Below, in pieces: positions 20,156-30,210 of a stretch of 64,000 nt of DNA. Source of the stretch: Zoroaster sp. YZ-2022 (Eukaryota; Echinodermata; Asteroidea; Forcipulatida; Zoroasteridae); the NCBI GenBank assembly GCA_029582265.1, contig CM055826.1, positions 37,022,127-37,086,126 on the forward strand, read 5' to 3'. The notes below the pieces were generated by a model. The model had not been told where the DNA came from and made no database searches. It saw only the letters and a list, made by a program, of their open reading frames with translations. The translations under genes and the position numbers were made by a program. The number at the start of each line of letters is the position of its first letter. Within the stretch, counting starts at the first letter, position 1.

Positions 20156-20534
20156 TTAACCCTCCTACTGATAGACCATTTGAAACCATTCAAAATTTCC
20201 ACTTTCAAAAATGCCCATTAATTTTGTACACACATGGCGATACCATTTGAACAGTGTTGGTAGCAAGCTTTACTACCATGCATTCAAATCCATTCACATG
20301 TATAGAGGATCCATTGATTCACCACTTAGAAGTATCCAAACAAGGTTTTGTATTAGCTGTACTACCATTTGGAAAGATCCAAACAAGGTTTTGTATTAGC
20401 TGACCTACCATTCAAAACCATTTGGGGAAATCAATACTGTACACAGTTATTTCACCATTCAAAACCACAAAAGCGAATGGTTTCAAATGGTGCATCAACT
20501 TGTATGAAAAAGGTACCAAAAGTAGGAGGGTTAA
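20156..20534 (+). mobile_element. TTAA-1 MITE (copy 1)
   Basis: 371 bp between TTAA 20,156-20,159 and 20,531-20,534; tips CCCTCCTACTGATAG and AAAAGTAGGAGGG. Words CCATTTGAAACC/TTCAAATGG recur through its length. A conserved short frame (MERSKQGFVLADLPFK...) in four copies follows from the DNA identity and has no recognised domain. Copies: 23,499, 33,520 and 45,385. Confidence 0.9.
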
Positions 20535-20819
20535 AATTGCTTTTTTCCACAGGTCTATAAAAACAACTGAAACAATTGTGATGACTCACTTACATTATAC
20601 CTGGTCCCAGGAAATCTATCCTTGATATTATGACAGTTTTACACTCCTCACACATGTTAGACAAATATTATTGTGTTTTCAGAGGCTTTGCTTCACAGAT
20701 TCACGCAGCGACACGGCGAAGACTCTGCTGTCTAGCTGTCTAGCGATAAGGTTGTCAATGATCCGTGAATACTTAATTGAAAAGCACCAAACTGCAACAA
20801 ATGCTAATATTAATAATAA
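20535..20819. other. no gene seen
   Basis: Unique-looking; frames on both strands near 20,671-20,919 have no recognisable domain. Confidence 0.4.
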
Positions 20820-21480
20820 TCCTAGCAGGTTCTTTCTCAGAGGCAAGATGCGACAGAATACACACATGCATCCATACATGAACACAAGATTGAGCAGAAG
20901 TTGGTCAGGTGGGAAATGAACACAAAATAAAAAGGTATGAAATAAATAGAGAATAAACCGCTTACCAACCTAAAGGACCTTAACCCTGCTACACATGGAG
21001 GTCACTCCGATCCACAAAATTCTGTTCTTGAGCAACCTTCAGTACATACATACTGTATACAAGCCTGCTGTCCTTTCCAGCAATCTTACAAAATCAACTG
21101 TGTGCCACCCAAATGTTTGAACATATTAGTATGGCCTGCAATGTATCAATGGGAGACCACCTTACCCTGCAATCTCAGTGGTGTGACAGTGCACAGAAGG
21201 GTAACCATAGGAGGCCACTGGCAACAGCTAATGGCTTGGAGTGGCCTGAATGGGTTGTTTCAAAAATTGCACTGATTGTAGGAGGGATAGTATAAATGAA
21301 AAATAATGATTATTGGCCTTACGTTTCGAACCTAGCAGGTTCTTTCTCAAAGGCAAGACGGGACAGAATACAAACATACATTCATACATGAAAACAAGAG
21401 TGAGCAGAAGTTACTATATAGTCGGGTGTGAAATGAACACAAAAGAAACAAGGTTACAGAGAGCAGAGTCAGGGACTGGT
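20820..21480 (+). repeat. repeat S (two units) split by TTAA-2
   Basis: S text at 20,820-20,980 and 21,287-21,480 with the TTAA-2 element between. The host AAAGGACCT|TAGTATAAAT rejoins like the intact junction at 17,340 (AAAGGACCTGTAGTATAAAT). Confidence 0.7.
20980..21290 (+). mobile_element. TTAA-2 MITE
   Basis: TTAA at 20,980-20,983; left tip CCCTGCTACACATGGAGG; right tip GATTGTAGGAGGG at 21,286 with decayed TTAA. Words GGAGGCCACTGG, GTGGCCTGAATGGG. Copies: 1-77, 52,611-52,925 (minus). A long form lies at 54,569-57,115. Confidence 0.85.
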
Positions 21481-21992
21481 GCCGGGTCCGGACTAAAGAA
21501 GGGATCACACAATGAACGCAGGATACATCTACCAGGAGTTATTGGCTGGAAGAAGAGATTATGAGATTAGTGAAAAGCAACGAGTCAGACAGGGGGAGTA
21601 AAACAATACAGACTAATCGACTATACAAGCAAAACAAATGTAAAACAAATGTTTTACATTGGGTTCAATTACAATGTACACGTGATACTGCGTACCAATC
21701 AATCAATCAAAATTCACAGCGCCAAAATCAAAACGTTTGCTCTAAGGCGCTGAGGCACAGAATGAAAATTGTTAGTAAGTCTCCTAGCGTAAACGTCAAT
21801 GGGTGTCTGAAAATAATTTAGACAGTCAACATTTAGTAATCAATAATCTTTTTTTTTCTCTCTCCAAAAAAACATTGAGTGCCTACATATTGTATTGTGA
21901 TGAAAATTTCACAGGTTAAATTTATACATGTATTTCTTGAAACTAAATGGTTGAATATACCATTTTTGTTGGACCTTCCCTTGAATACCATG
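21481..21992. other. no gene seen; SINE-tail-like piece
   Basis: CAATCAATCAATCAAAATTC + ACAGCGCCAAAATC... CTCTAAGGCGCTGAGG (21,696-21,754) looks like the end of a LINE/SINE tail. The rest is unassigned. Confidence 0.4.
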
Positions 21993-22348
21993 TATAATAA
22001 TAATAATAATAATAATAATAATGTGTAGATTTATATAGCGCACGTATCCACCAACTGAGTGGTGCTCAAGGCGCATTATATTATTACCCCTGCTCATAAG
22101 GCTCATAAGGCTCATAAATCATTCCTGAAACCATCTCAGCTCCCTGGGGAGTATACAGCTCAATTGCTGCCATTACAGCGCATATAGGGCTAATCAACCA
22201 ACTCTGCCCTCACAGGTACCCATTTAACCCCTGGGTGGAGAGAAGCAATTATAGTTAAGTGTCTTGCTTAAGGACACAAGTGTCACAGCCGGGATTCGAA
22301 CCCACATTCTGCTGCTAACACCAGAACTTGAGTCCGGTAAGCTAGACT
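21993..22348 (-). mobile_element. tRNA-Leu-like SINE, promoter end truncated
   Basis: TAATAATAAT tail, TATATAGCGCACGTATCC, CAACTGAGTGGTGCTCAAGG, B box GGATTCGAACCC, CCAGAACTTGAGTCC. Stops at GGTAAGCTAGAC before the A box. Confidence 0.85.
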
Positions 22349-22449
22349 TCATTTTTTCTCTACATGTTGGTAATACTGCCAAGTTTCAATGTATAAATCC
22401 TGTCAAACTGTAATGTACGGTGTACACATATTGTCAACTGTGCTTAATA

Positions 22450-22822
22450 CTAACCCTAACCTTCCCAAATCCTCCAAAATCCTATTTGCCAAAGTGAAGG
22501 ATTTTGAAGGATTGAGGTTACATGCTAAATGCTCTTTGCTGAAGTGAAGGATTTTGGAGGATTGAGGTTATAAGGCATACATGTACTTGCCTTTCCATGG
22601 TACATGTACATCCATGTTTGTTGTAGTGATTGCAAGGTCAGTGCTTGGGTCAGTGGACACTGTTTATTGCTCCATGCATGCAGGGAGGGTCCCTGGCCAT
22701 GTACATGTATCACAGATTAGAAGCACATGTGTGCATACATGTCATGTGCTTGCTTTACTACTGAAGGATTTTGGAGGATTCAGGTTATGTGTAAGCAAAT
22801 GGGCCTAGGGAGGTTGGGTTAA
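22450..22822 (+). mobile_element. TTAA-3 MITE (copy 1)
   Basis: Left CTAA (decayed TTAA) then CCCTAACCTTCCC; right GGTTGGG then TTAA at 22,819-22,822. Words CCTCCAAAATCC/GGATTTTGGAGG occur at both ends. The interior includes GCAAGGTCAGTGCTTGGG and CTCCATGCATGCAGGGAGG. Copies: 29,298, 61,909 (minus), 63,871 (minus). Confidence 0.85.
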
Positions 22823-22835
22823 AAAAAAAAAAACT

Positions 22836-22966
22836 TGCCAAGTCTAGCAAAGTTTGGGATCAATTGCCAGCAATTTCAATGACCGGTTCAGATTTACTAC
22901 TGAAGGATTTTGGAGGATTCAGGTTATGTGTAAGCAAATTAAATGGGCCTAGGGAGTTAGGGTTAA
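22836..22966 (-). repeat. SEPVIEI-type remnant joined to a TTAA-3 end
   Basis: 22,836-22,895 is the inverted match of the 3' end at 1820-1896 (SEPVIEIAGN-stop plus flank). It is joined at about 22,895 to the last 70 bp of a TTAA-3 element ending GAGTTAGGG and TTAA 22,963-22,966. Confidence 0.6.
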
Positions 22967-23498
22967 TAATCTGTAATGTACTATTGTTCTCAATATGGAT
23001 TAAGTTGTTGTCAACATTGAAATAAATGTGTGACATTGTATAACTACAGTAAGTGCATAAAGAAATGTACACTGTGTATGCCCACTTAACAAAATACACG
23101 CAATCAAGACTCAAGTACACTCTCCAAACTGAACAAACAGTGGTCTGTTTGGTGGAATCCCTTCGATTGGTCAACAATTGTCAACAGAGGGGGTAATTCA
23201 TCATACACACTTTGCATCTTTTTCCATGCTGTATATGTACTACATGTGTGCACATGTACAGTATGTGGTCTTTATCCAATTTGAATACAACTGTTATGGA
23301 AAATGGAATTTAACACAAGCAAGCAGCAAGTCCAGCCATACTTGCTGTATGGTTCTACAGTCTAAGAGTTAACCTTTTGTTAAGTTGGTATGTGGTTTGT
23401 CTATGGTTAACCTGTACACAGTTAATAATTAAATTAAATTTCAGACATTTTCACTGGCTTCTAAGATGTAGTTAACATAAGACCATTCAACACCTCTG
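22967..23498. other. no gene seen
   Basis: No recognised repeat. ACATGTGTGCACATGTAC near 23,240 is palindromic. Confidence 0.4.
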
Positions 23499-23873
23499 TT
23501 AACCCTCCTACTGATAGACCATTTGAAACCATTCAAAATTTCCACTTACCAAAATGCCCATTGGTTTTGTACACACATGGTGATACCATTTGAACAGTGT
23601 TGGTAGCAAGCTTTACTACCATTCAAATCCATTCAAATGCATAGAGGGTCCATTGATTCACCACTTAGAAGTATCCAAACAAGGTTTTGTATTAGCTGTA
23701 CTACCATTTGGAAAGATCCAAACAAGGTTTTGTATTAGCTGACCTACCATTCAAAACCACTTGGGGGAATCAATACTGTACACAGTTATTTCACCATTCA
23801 AAATCACAAAAGCGAATGGTTTCAAATGGTGGATCAACTTGTATGAAAAAGGTACCAGAAGTAGGAGGGTTAA
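23499..23873 (+). mobile_element. TTAA-1 MITE (copy 2)
   Basis: TTAA 23,499-23,502 and 23,870-23,873; tips CCCTCCTACTGATAG and GAAGTAGGAGGG. Confidence 0.9.
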
Positions 23874-23934
23874 TCCTTACATACATGTACATGTACAGTA
23901 GGACTTAAATTTCAGACATTTGCTAACGAAGAGG

Positions 23935-24358
23935 AATTACACGCAGTTTCTGGTCATGGGTCGGCTTTAAAATAGGTGCAGTGACGCAGTTTTTTGTTTT
24001 TTTTGGGGTGGGAAGCTTTTTTTTTTTGCCAACATGCAAATTACATAAGTAAGACTAATTGCGGTGACACCATGTGAAATTCTCTATTAAGTAGTAATTA
24101 GTTCTGAAAAAAACTGGAGGTTACAACTCGACGTTTCGATCAGTATGCTCTGATCGTCCTCAGGAGAAATTACATGTGACACATTGTACACGCCGGGACC
24201 AAATTTCCCATATATACAAAGTATGGTGGCTAAGAGAGGCCTCACAAATTGGGCAAACATTCATACCCCTATGTGAAAAAGTCGTTTAAAACACAGCACG
24301 GCAGAATTCCAATCGATCCAGCAATTTTGGCTGCAATTGGACATCGTTTCATAGCAAA
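23935..24358 (+). repeat. interspersed repeat T (copy 2)
   Basis: GGTCATGGGTCGGCTTTAAA, CATACCCCTATGTGAAAAAG, GGACATCGTTTCATAGC, as at 3086-3640. Confidence 0.7.
24047..24166 (-). mobile_element. mobile unit Z (copy 2)
   Basis: Flanked by AAATTACAT at 24,038-24,046 and 24,167-24,175 (9-bp duplication). The minus sense reads CTCCTGAGGACGATCAG... GAAACGTCGAG... CACATGGTGTCACCGC. It lacks the last ~35 bp of the longest copies. Confidence 0.8.
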
Positions 24359-24430
24359 AGAAAAGATAATTAAAAATGCCGACGCGCGGGTCTGAGGCAA
24401 CGCGCAAGGAGACCAGAAACCGGAGACTTT

Positions 24431-24490
24431 TTTGGGGTGGGGGTGGGGGTGGGGTTGGGGCGGTGGGGGGTGGGGGTGGGGATGGGGGCT
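24431..24490 (+). repeat. G-rich tract (quadruplex-capable)
   Basis: Runs of G3-G6 separated by single T or C (GGGGTGGGGGTGGGGGTGGG and so on). More than eight G-runs in 60 bp satisfy the usual intramolecular G4 pattern. Confidence 0.9.
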
Positions 24491-24538
24491 TAGGAGAGAT
24501 CTTGTAGCCCAATTGTCTGAAAAGTAATCCTGACATCA

Positions 24539-24566
24539 AATTTCAGACATTTAAATGTCTGAAATT
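24539..24566. repeat. perfect 28-bp palindrome
   Basis: AATTTCAGACATTT followed by its exact reverse complement. The half-word TTTCAGACATT recurs at 23,443, 23,910, 24,622, 25,611 and 25,640. Confidence 0.95.
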
Positions 24567-24631
24567 AAATCCATCACCTGAGCCATTCATAAAATGTCTG
24601 AAATTGAAGCCTTTTGTGCAATTTCAGACAT

Positions 24632-25579
24632 TTAACTCTTTCTGGACGGCGCGCCACTTTAGAAGCCCGACACGCACACGACATAGGCCCAACGTCATCA
24701 CCTGACAACATCGTTGTGTTTTGACTTGTTTTGACAACAGAATACGCAACTAACCAACAAGAATTCGAGGTCATGTACCTTCAATGCAAATTAGCTAATA
24801 AATATTGATTATTGATGATGTTTATGACTACGAGAACTCACGAAACATTCCGATCCGAGAGCTCAGATTGTGTCAAGTTTTTATTTACGTTAATTACACA
24901 TGACCCTATGTGGTTTACCACACACGTTGAATTAAAAAATGGCGGCCTCCATGGAACTCACAACTAGATGCGAAACACACGAAATTTTCATGGAATTATG
25001 AAGTGGGAAGTGCTGATGAAGGTGATTATGCTGACGATGTTGACTTTGTGATGGAAGTTTTGATTTTTAGGGAAAAAACGACCGTAAAAGCAGTTAATCT
25101 GAGGTCATATGTACCAAGTACAATAGCGATATAGCAATACGGTATGTGGTATCAATGTTGTAAATTATGATTTTTGTTACATAAACAGTGGGTTTCAAAC
25201 CATTATGGGTAATTTTATTATGCCCTGACATATTCTAACATAAACAAACCACCTTTGTTTATTATACAATGCATATTTCCAATACCTTGTAGATTTATTG
25301 ACATTTATTCTACGGAACGATAAACATAAGTTTATATTTGGATGGCTGCAATGCATTATGGGTATCCCCAACATGACTCCCATCTCAATATTCACACTCA
25401 GTAAGTCATAACCTTTATTTTAATACCTTACTCTCTTCAATTGGCAAAAGATGAAAAAAATTATTAATAATTTCCACACTTGACCTTGATGTTTATAGTA
25501 TCAAATTACAGTATCAAATTACACTAATTACATTAATTCCGTCCACACATGTAAAATAACTCTGGGTAGAAAGAGTTAA
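24632..25579. mobile_element. TTAA-8 element, 940 bp
   Basis: TTAA at 24,632-24,635 and 25,576-25,579; tips CTCTTTCTGGACGG and CTGGGTAGAAAGAG. It sits in the centre of a TTTCAGACAT-TTAA-TGTCTGAAA palindrome. The interior has no recognisable protein. Confidence 0.75.
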
Positions 25580-25744
25580 TGTCTGAAATTAAATCCCCCA
25601 TTGTGCAATTTCAGACATTTTGATAACTAACAAAAGGATTTCAGACATTCCCTGTTTCACAGTGACTGTAATTACTAATAATTTGGGGGTTTATTGGTAA
25701 TGCATTTAGAATAAACGCCTGTATAAGAAATGAGCAATTTACTG

Positions 25745-27735
25745 GGAGACAGCTAGTGGAGACAGTCATTATGCCCTCTATAGTTCATGCATGGAGCAGA
25801 TGCAGTATCCTCATTGACTGTATACAGATTCCTAACAGGATTACATTATCTCTGGATGTAATATTTAAAATACAATTTTCAATTTACATTGTTTATTTCA
25901 ATGCTGTCATTAAAATACAATTTATGTAAACATCGGTTTACGTTACATAATGAAGACTAGAGTAACAAACTATAAATTATATATTAACCCTAACCCTCCA
26001 GGGTATTTTGGCTAGAAACCCTGCGACAGATTGCATCGTTTGTCAAAGTGACTTGACTGCCCAGTGCAGCAAAATCCATCAGGTCACAAATCTCAAGGCC
26101 GAACTGCCTCAGAGTCTGTGGTCACCAAACGCAGCACGATACAACTCTGGCATTGTTCAATGGGACCAGCTCTCAATAGAAACAGACTTGGCTGCTTATG
26201 CACTGGTGTTGGCAGGCTGACAGCTGAATCCATCAAAGTGCACCAGACTTTTCCACCTGATGCACTTTGCTGCGTCTGGCAGGGTTAGGGTTAAGAAATT
26301 ATGACGAATGCAGTCTATAGTGCACTCTAAACAATACTGGAGACATCTACTGGAAACATCTACTGGAAATAGAGAGAGTGCCCTCAATAGTTCATGCACG
26401 GTGCAGATACAATATCTTCATTGACCGTATGTGTACACTTTCCAAATAGGATTAAATTATTCCAGGAGCTGAGGACAGCTACTGGAGACCGACATGACGC
26501 CCTCAACGTTTCATGCACGGAGCATCCTCATTGACTTTGTGTATATGTACATGGATACATACAGTTCTTAACAGCATTAAATTATTTCAGAAGCTAGGGA
26601 CAGATGCTGGAGACAGCTACTGGAGACAGCTACTGGAGACAGGCATAGATAGCGCCCTCAATGTTTCATGTACATGTACAGATCATCCTCATTGACTTTG
26701 TGTACATGGATGCAGATACATGTACAGTTCCTAACATCATTAAATTATTTCAGAAGCTAGGGACAGAAGCTAGGGACAGATGCTGGAGACAGGCATAGCG
26801 CCCTCAATGTTTCATGTACATGTACAAAGCATCCTCATTGACTTTGTGTACATGGATACAGATACAGTTCCTAACATCATTAAATTATTTCAGAAGCTAG
26901 GGACAGATGCTGGAGACAGCTGCTGGAGACAGCTACTGGAGACAGCTACTGGAGACAGCTACTGGAGACAGGCATAGCGCCCTCAATGTTTCATGTACAT
27001 GTACAGAGCATCCTCATTGACTTTGTGTACATGGATACAGATACAGTTCCTAACATCATTAAATTATTTCAGAAGCTAGGGACAGAAGCTAGGGACAGAT
27101 GCTGGAGACAGCTACTGGAGACAGCTACTGGAGACAGGCATAGCGCCCTCAATGTTTCATGTACATGTACAGAGCATCCTCATTGACTTTGTGTACATGG
27201 ATGCAGATACATGTACAGTTCCTAACATCATTAAATTATTACAGAAGCTAGGGACAGATGCTGGAGACAGCTACTGGAGACAGCTACTGGAGACAGGCAT
27301 AGCGCCCTCAATGTTTCATGTACATGTACATGTACAAAGCATCCTCATTGACTTTGTGTACATGGATGCAGATACAGTTCCTAACATCATTAAATTATTT
27401 CAGAAGCTAGGGACAGAAGCTAGGGACAGATGCTGGAGACAGCTACTGGAGACAGCTACTGGAGACTGGCATAGCGCCCTCAATGTTTCATGTACATGTA
27501 CAGAGCATCCTCATTGACTTTGTGTACATGGATACAGATACAGATACAGTTCCTAACATTAAATTATTTCAGAAGCTAGGGACAGATGCTGGAGACAGAT
27601 GCTGGAGACAGCTACTGGGGACAGCGACTGGAGACTGACATAGCGCCCTCAATGTTTCATGCACGGAGCATCCTCATTGACATTGTGTACACTGTACATG
27701 TATACAGTTCCTAACAGCATTAAATTATCTCTGGC
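25745..27735 (+). repeat. higher-order tandem repeat, ~145-180-bp units
   Basis: About ten units with GCGCCCTCAATGTTTCATG, GCATCCTCATTGACTTTGTG, CAGTTCCTAACATCATTAAA and TTTCAGAAGCTAGGGACAG. Each has a variable number of the 10-mer CTGGAGACAG. The outer units (25,745-25,860 and 26,340-26,480) are diverged and the inner ones nearly identical. Interrupted by TTAA-5. Frames such as MFHVHVQSILIDFVYMD recur with the repeat and are not evidence for a gene. Confidence 0.92.
25984..26294 (+). mobile_element. TTAA-5 MITE (copy 2)
   Basis: TTAA 25,984-25,987 and 26,291-26,294; tips CCCTAACCCTCCAGGG and CTGGCAGGGTTAGGG. Only a few differences from 5568-5877. Confidence 0.9.
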
Positions 27736-27959
27736 TCCAAGTACATATGGTTGACAAGACTCCACCCAATCATGTCAAATAAGAACATGTATTACTGTAT
27801 CAGCAATGATCCATCCCCAAAAAGTACAAACTGTATTAGGGATCTTGTCCAAATAAAAAAAAGGGTTTCATTTATAGCAAAGTGCATGTAACTCCATCGT
27901 ACATGTAACTCCATCGTACATGTACGTAAAAAATTCCCAAGGCCCAGCTGTGCTAAGTG
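27736..27959. other. no gene seen
   Basis: CTCCATCGTACATGTA is duplicated at 27,891-27,921. Otherwise unassigned. Confidence 0.4.
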
Positions 27960-28180
27960 GTTCTCAACAGCGGCCAATTTCATAGGAGCCACTAAGCAGA
28001 TAAAATTGCTTACCAGAAAAAATTTGCTTTAATAGCGGATTCTCTGGTTACCACTACCAGCCAAACTTTCATACAAAATGTATGCATTCCGGCTGGTAGT
28101 CTGTTTTTTATATTGCTTAGCGAATATATTTGCTTAGAAAAATTCTCCTCTAAGGAACTGTATGAAACTGACCCCTGGTG
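27960..28180. mobile_element. probable MITE
   Basis: GGCCAATTTCATAGG near the left and CTGTATGAAACTGACCCC near the right are inverted. Internal inverted pair CTACCAGCCAAACTTTC / GGCTGGTAG. No target duplication fixed. Confidence 0.5.
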
Positions 28181-28193
28181 AATAAATACACCA

Positions 28194-28428
28194 CAGGACA
28201 GGGACAGGGACAGCTAGGGACAGGGACAGCTAGGGACAGGGACAGCTAGGGACAGGGACAGCTAGGGCTAGGGACAGGGACAGGGACAGGGACAGGGTCA
28301 GGGACAGGGACAGGGACAGCTAGGGACAGGGACAGCTAGGGACAGGGACAGCTAGGGACAGGGACAGGGACAGCTAGGGACAGCTAGGGACAGGGACAGC
28401 TAGGGACAGGGACAGGGACAGGCTGATG
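28194..28428 (+). repeat. GGGACA / GGGACAGCTA minisatellite
   Basis: Alternating 6-bp (GGGACA) and 10-bp (GGGACAGCTA) units over 235 bp. Confidence 0.97.
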
Positions 28429-28572
28429 GGCAGAGTACATGTATGTAAATGTACAGTATACATATGTACAATGTACATGAAAACATCATGTACTGTACAT
28501 GTGCATGTACTCGTACCAGCTGTCTCAAGATTTTGAATTTGTATCTATGATGTGACCTACATGTATGACATC

Positions 28573-29150
28573 ACATGCTGATTTAATTTTGCCCTACACC
28601 GACGTGTGTATAGCACTGCATACTCAGTGCTTTCCGAGTGTCTGTGAAAAAACTTCACAGGCGACTCGGGCAGGATTCAAACCCACGACCTCCTGCTTAC
28701 TGGTGCAGACGTCTTAACCTCTCGACCACCGAGCTTGCCCGATGTCAATTCAATTCAATTCAATAATGGTTTATTAAAAATATTTACAAATCGCAGCATC
28801 TGCCGAATTACAGGTTATTTACAAATCAAATGTTTAAGAAAGTACCGTTATAAAAACAAAAAAGGAAAAGAACAAAAAAATACAGACAGAACAACTCAAA
28901 TTGCACATGGAAATTAAAAACAGACAACCAGAAAAATAGTTTTTGGAGAATTTAAATGTATATTTATATATATAGTTAAAAATGGAAGGTATTATCAGCT
29001 ATCAGTAAAAAAAAAAAGAAAAAAAAAAGTCAATTGGCCAGCTAGAATCCTATATAGCAGCGAGTTCTGCGATATATACATGTACATGTACATGTATACA
29101 TGTAGGTTGGTTAATTCATTGCGTCGGGTGATAAACAACTGATTTCATTT
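28573..29150 (-). mobile_element. tRNA-Thr-like SINE split by an insertion
   Basis: 28,573-28,743 holds the tail and tRNA-like head (GGATTCAAACCC, CTCTCGACCACCGAGC). The flank resumes at 29,029 with GGCCAGCTAGAATCC and the tail of a second unit (GTAGGTTGGTTAATTC, GCGTCGGGTGATAAAC). This is again the 250-bp tandem arrangement. Confidence 0.75.
28751..29028 (-). mobile_element. retroposed insertion with GTCAATT duplication
   Basis: GTCAATT at 28,744-28,750 and 29,029-29,035. The minus sense ends AATAAACCATTATTGAATTG with ATTGA repeats, like a LINE 3' end. The other end is an A-rich tract (29,007-29,028), so the orientation is uncertain. Confidence 0.55.
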
Positions 29151-29297
29151 TTGACATCACATGTTTAAAAAAAAAAAAAAAGGTCAAACTGCACCAGGCA
29201 CAAAATGTATACTTGTCTGTGACAAGAAATCATCAAATCTGATACATGTATTTTGAGATACATGTACAATGTATCAGCAGAAAAATTCTTAATTTGA

Positions 29298-29943
29298 TTA
29301 ACCCTAACCTTCCCAAATCCTCCAAAATCCTCTTTGCTAAAGTGAAGGATTTTGAAGGATTGAGGTTACATGCTACATGCTCTTTGCTAAAGTGAAGGAT
29401 TTTGGAGGATTGAGGTTACATGCTACATGCTCTTTGCTAAAGTGAAGGATTTTGGAGGATTGAGGTTATAAGGCATACTTGCCTTTCCATGGTACATGTA
29501 CATGTACATCCATGTTTGTTGTAGTGATTGCAAGGTCAGTGCTTGGGTCAGTGGACACTGTTTATTGCTCCATGCATGCAGGGAGGGTCCCTGGCCATGT
29601 ACATGTATCACAGATTAGAAACACATGTGTGCATACATATGTACATAATAATAATAATAAAGATTTTTAGCGCGCACATACATGTATCCACCCTGCTGGG
29701 CGCTCAAGGTGCGGAAACAAAGAAAAACATGAATACAAACAATATACAATGATAGCATAGGGAAAAAAAATAAAATTATGTACCGAGATACATGTACCTA
29801 CAATGCAATTACAAATATATACATCATCTTTGAAGAGTTGTGACATAAGATGAGTTGTGACACATGTCATGTGCTTGCTTTACTACTGAAGGATTTTGGA
29901 GGATTCAGGTTATGTGTAAGCAAATGGGCCTAGGGAGTTACAT
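29298..29943 (+). mobile_element. TTAA-3 MITE (copy 2), expanded left end, SINE tail inside
   Basis: TTAA 29,298-29,301, tip CCCTAACCTTCCC. The subterminal block GCTCTTTGCTAAAGTGAAGG is present three times in place of the usual two. A SINE-tail piece lies at 29,646-29,860. The right tip is lost after GGGCCTAGGGAGTTA. Confidence 0.8.
29646..29860 (-). repeat. SINE tail fragment
   Basis: ATAATAATAATAAAG, TTAGCGCGCACATACATG, GGGCGCTCAAGGTGCGG: the distal part of the SINE family without promoter. Confidence 0.55.
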
Positions 29944-30059
29944 CTCAAATCTTATCTGAAAATTACAACAACAAAAAATGTTGATGTTATGTGGAGAAGT
30001 ACAAAATGTACAAACACTGCATACAAATACACACACTTTTGCTCAGCAGGAAATTACCC

Positions 30060-30210
30060 TGGTACCAGTGTTGGAGCAAAGGCTTTGATCCTCAAGGTCA
30101 AGGCCAAGGCTTAACCATCAAGGCCAAGGCTTTGACCCTCAAGGCCAAGGCGTTGACCCTCAAGCCTTAAAGCTAAGGCCAAGGCTTAACCCTCAAGGCC
30201 AAGGCCCTCT
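30060..30210 (+). repeat. AAGGCCAAGGC-type tandem repeat, left part
   Basis: Units such as CAAGGCCAAGGCTTTGACCCT. The same repeat resumes at 32,535-32,665, so the LINE between them probably landed inside the array. Confidence 0.8.

Noticed and set aside
26513..27517. Recurrent frames MFHVHVQSILIDFVYMD
   Set aside because: They repeat with the tandem unit, have different ends in each unit and no recognisable domain.
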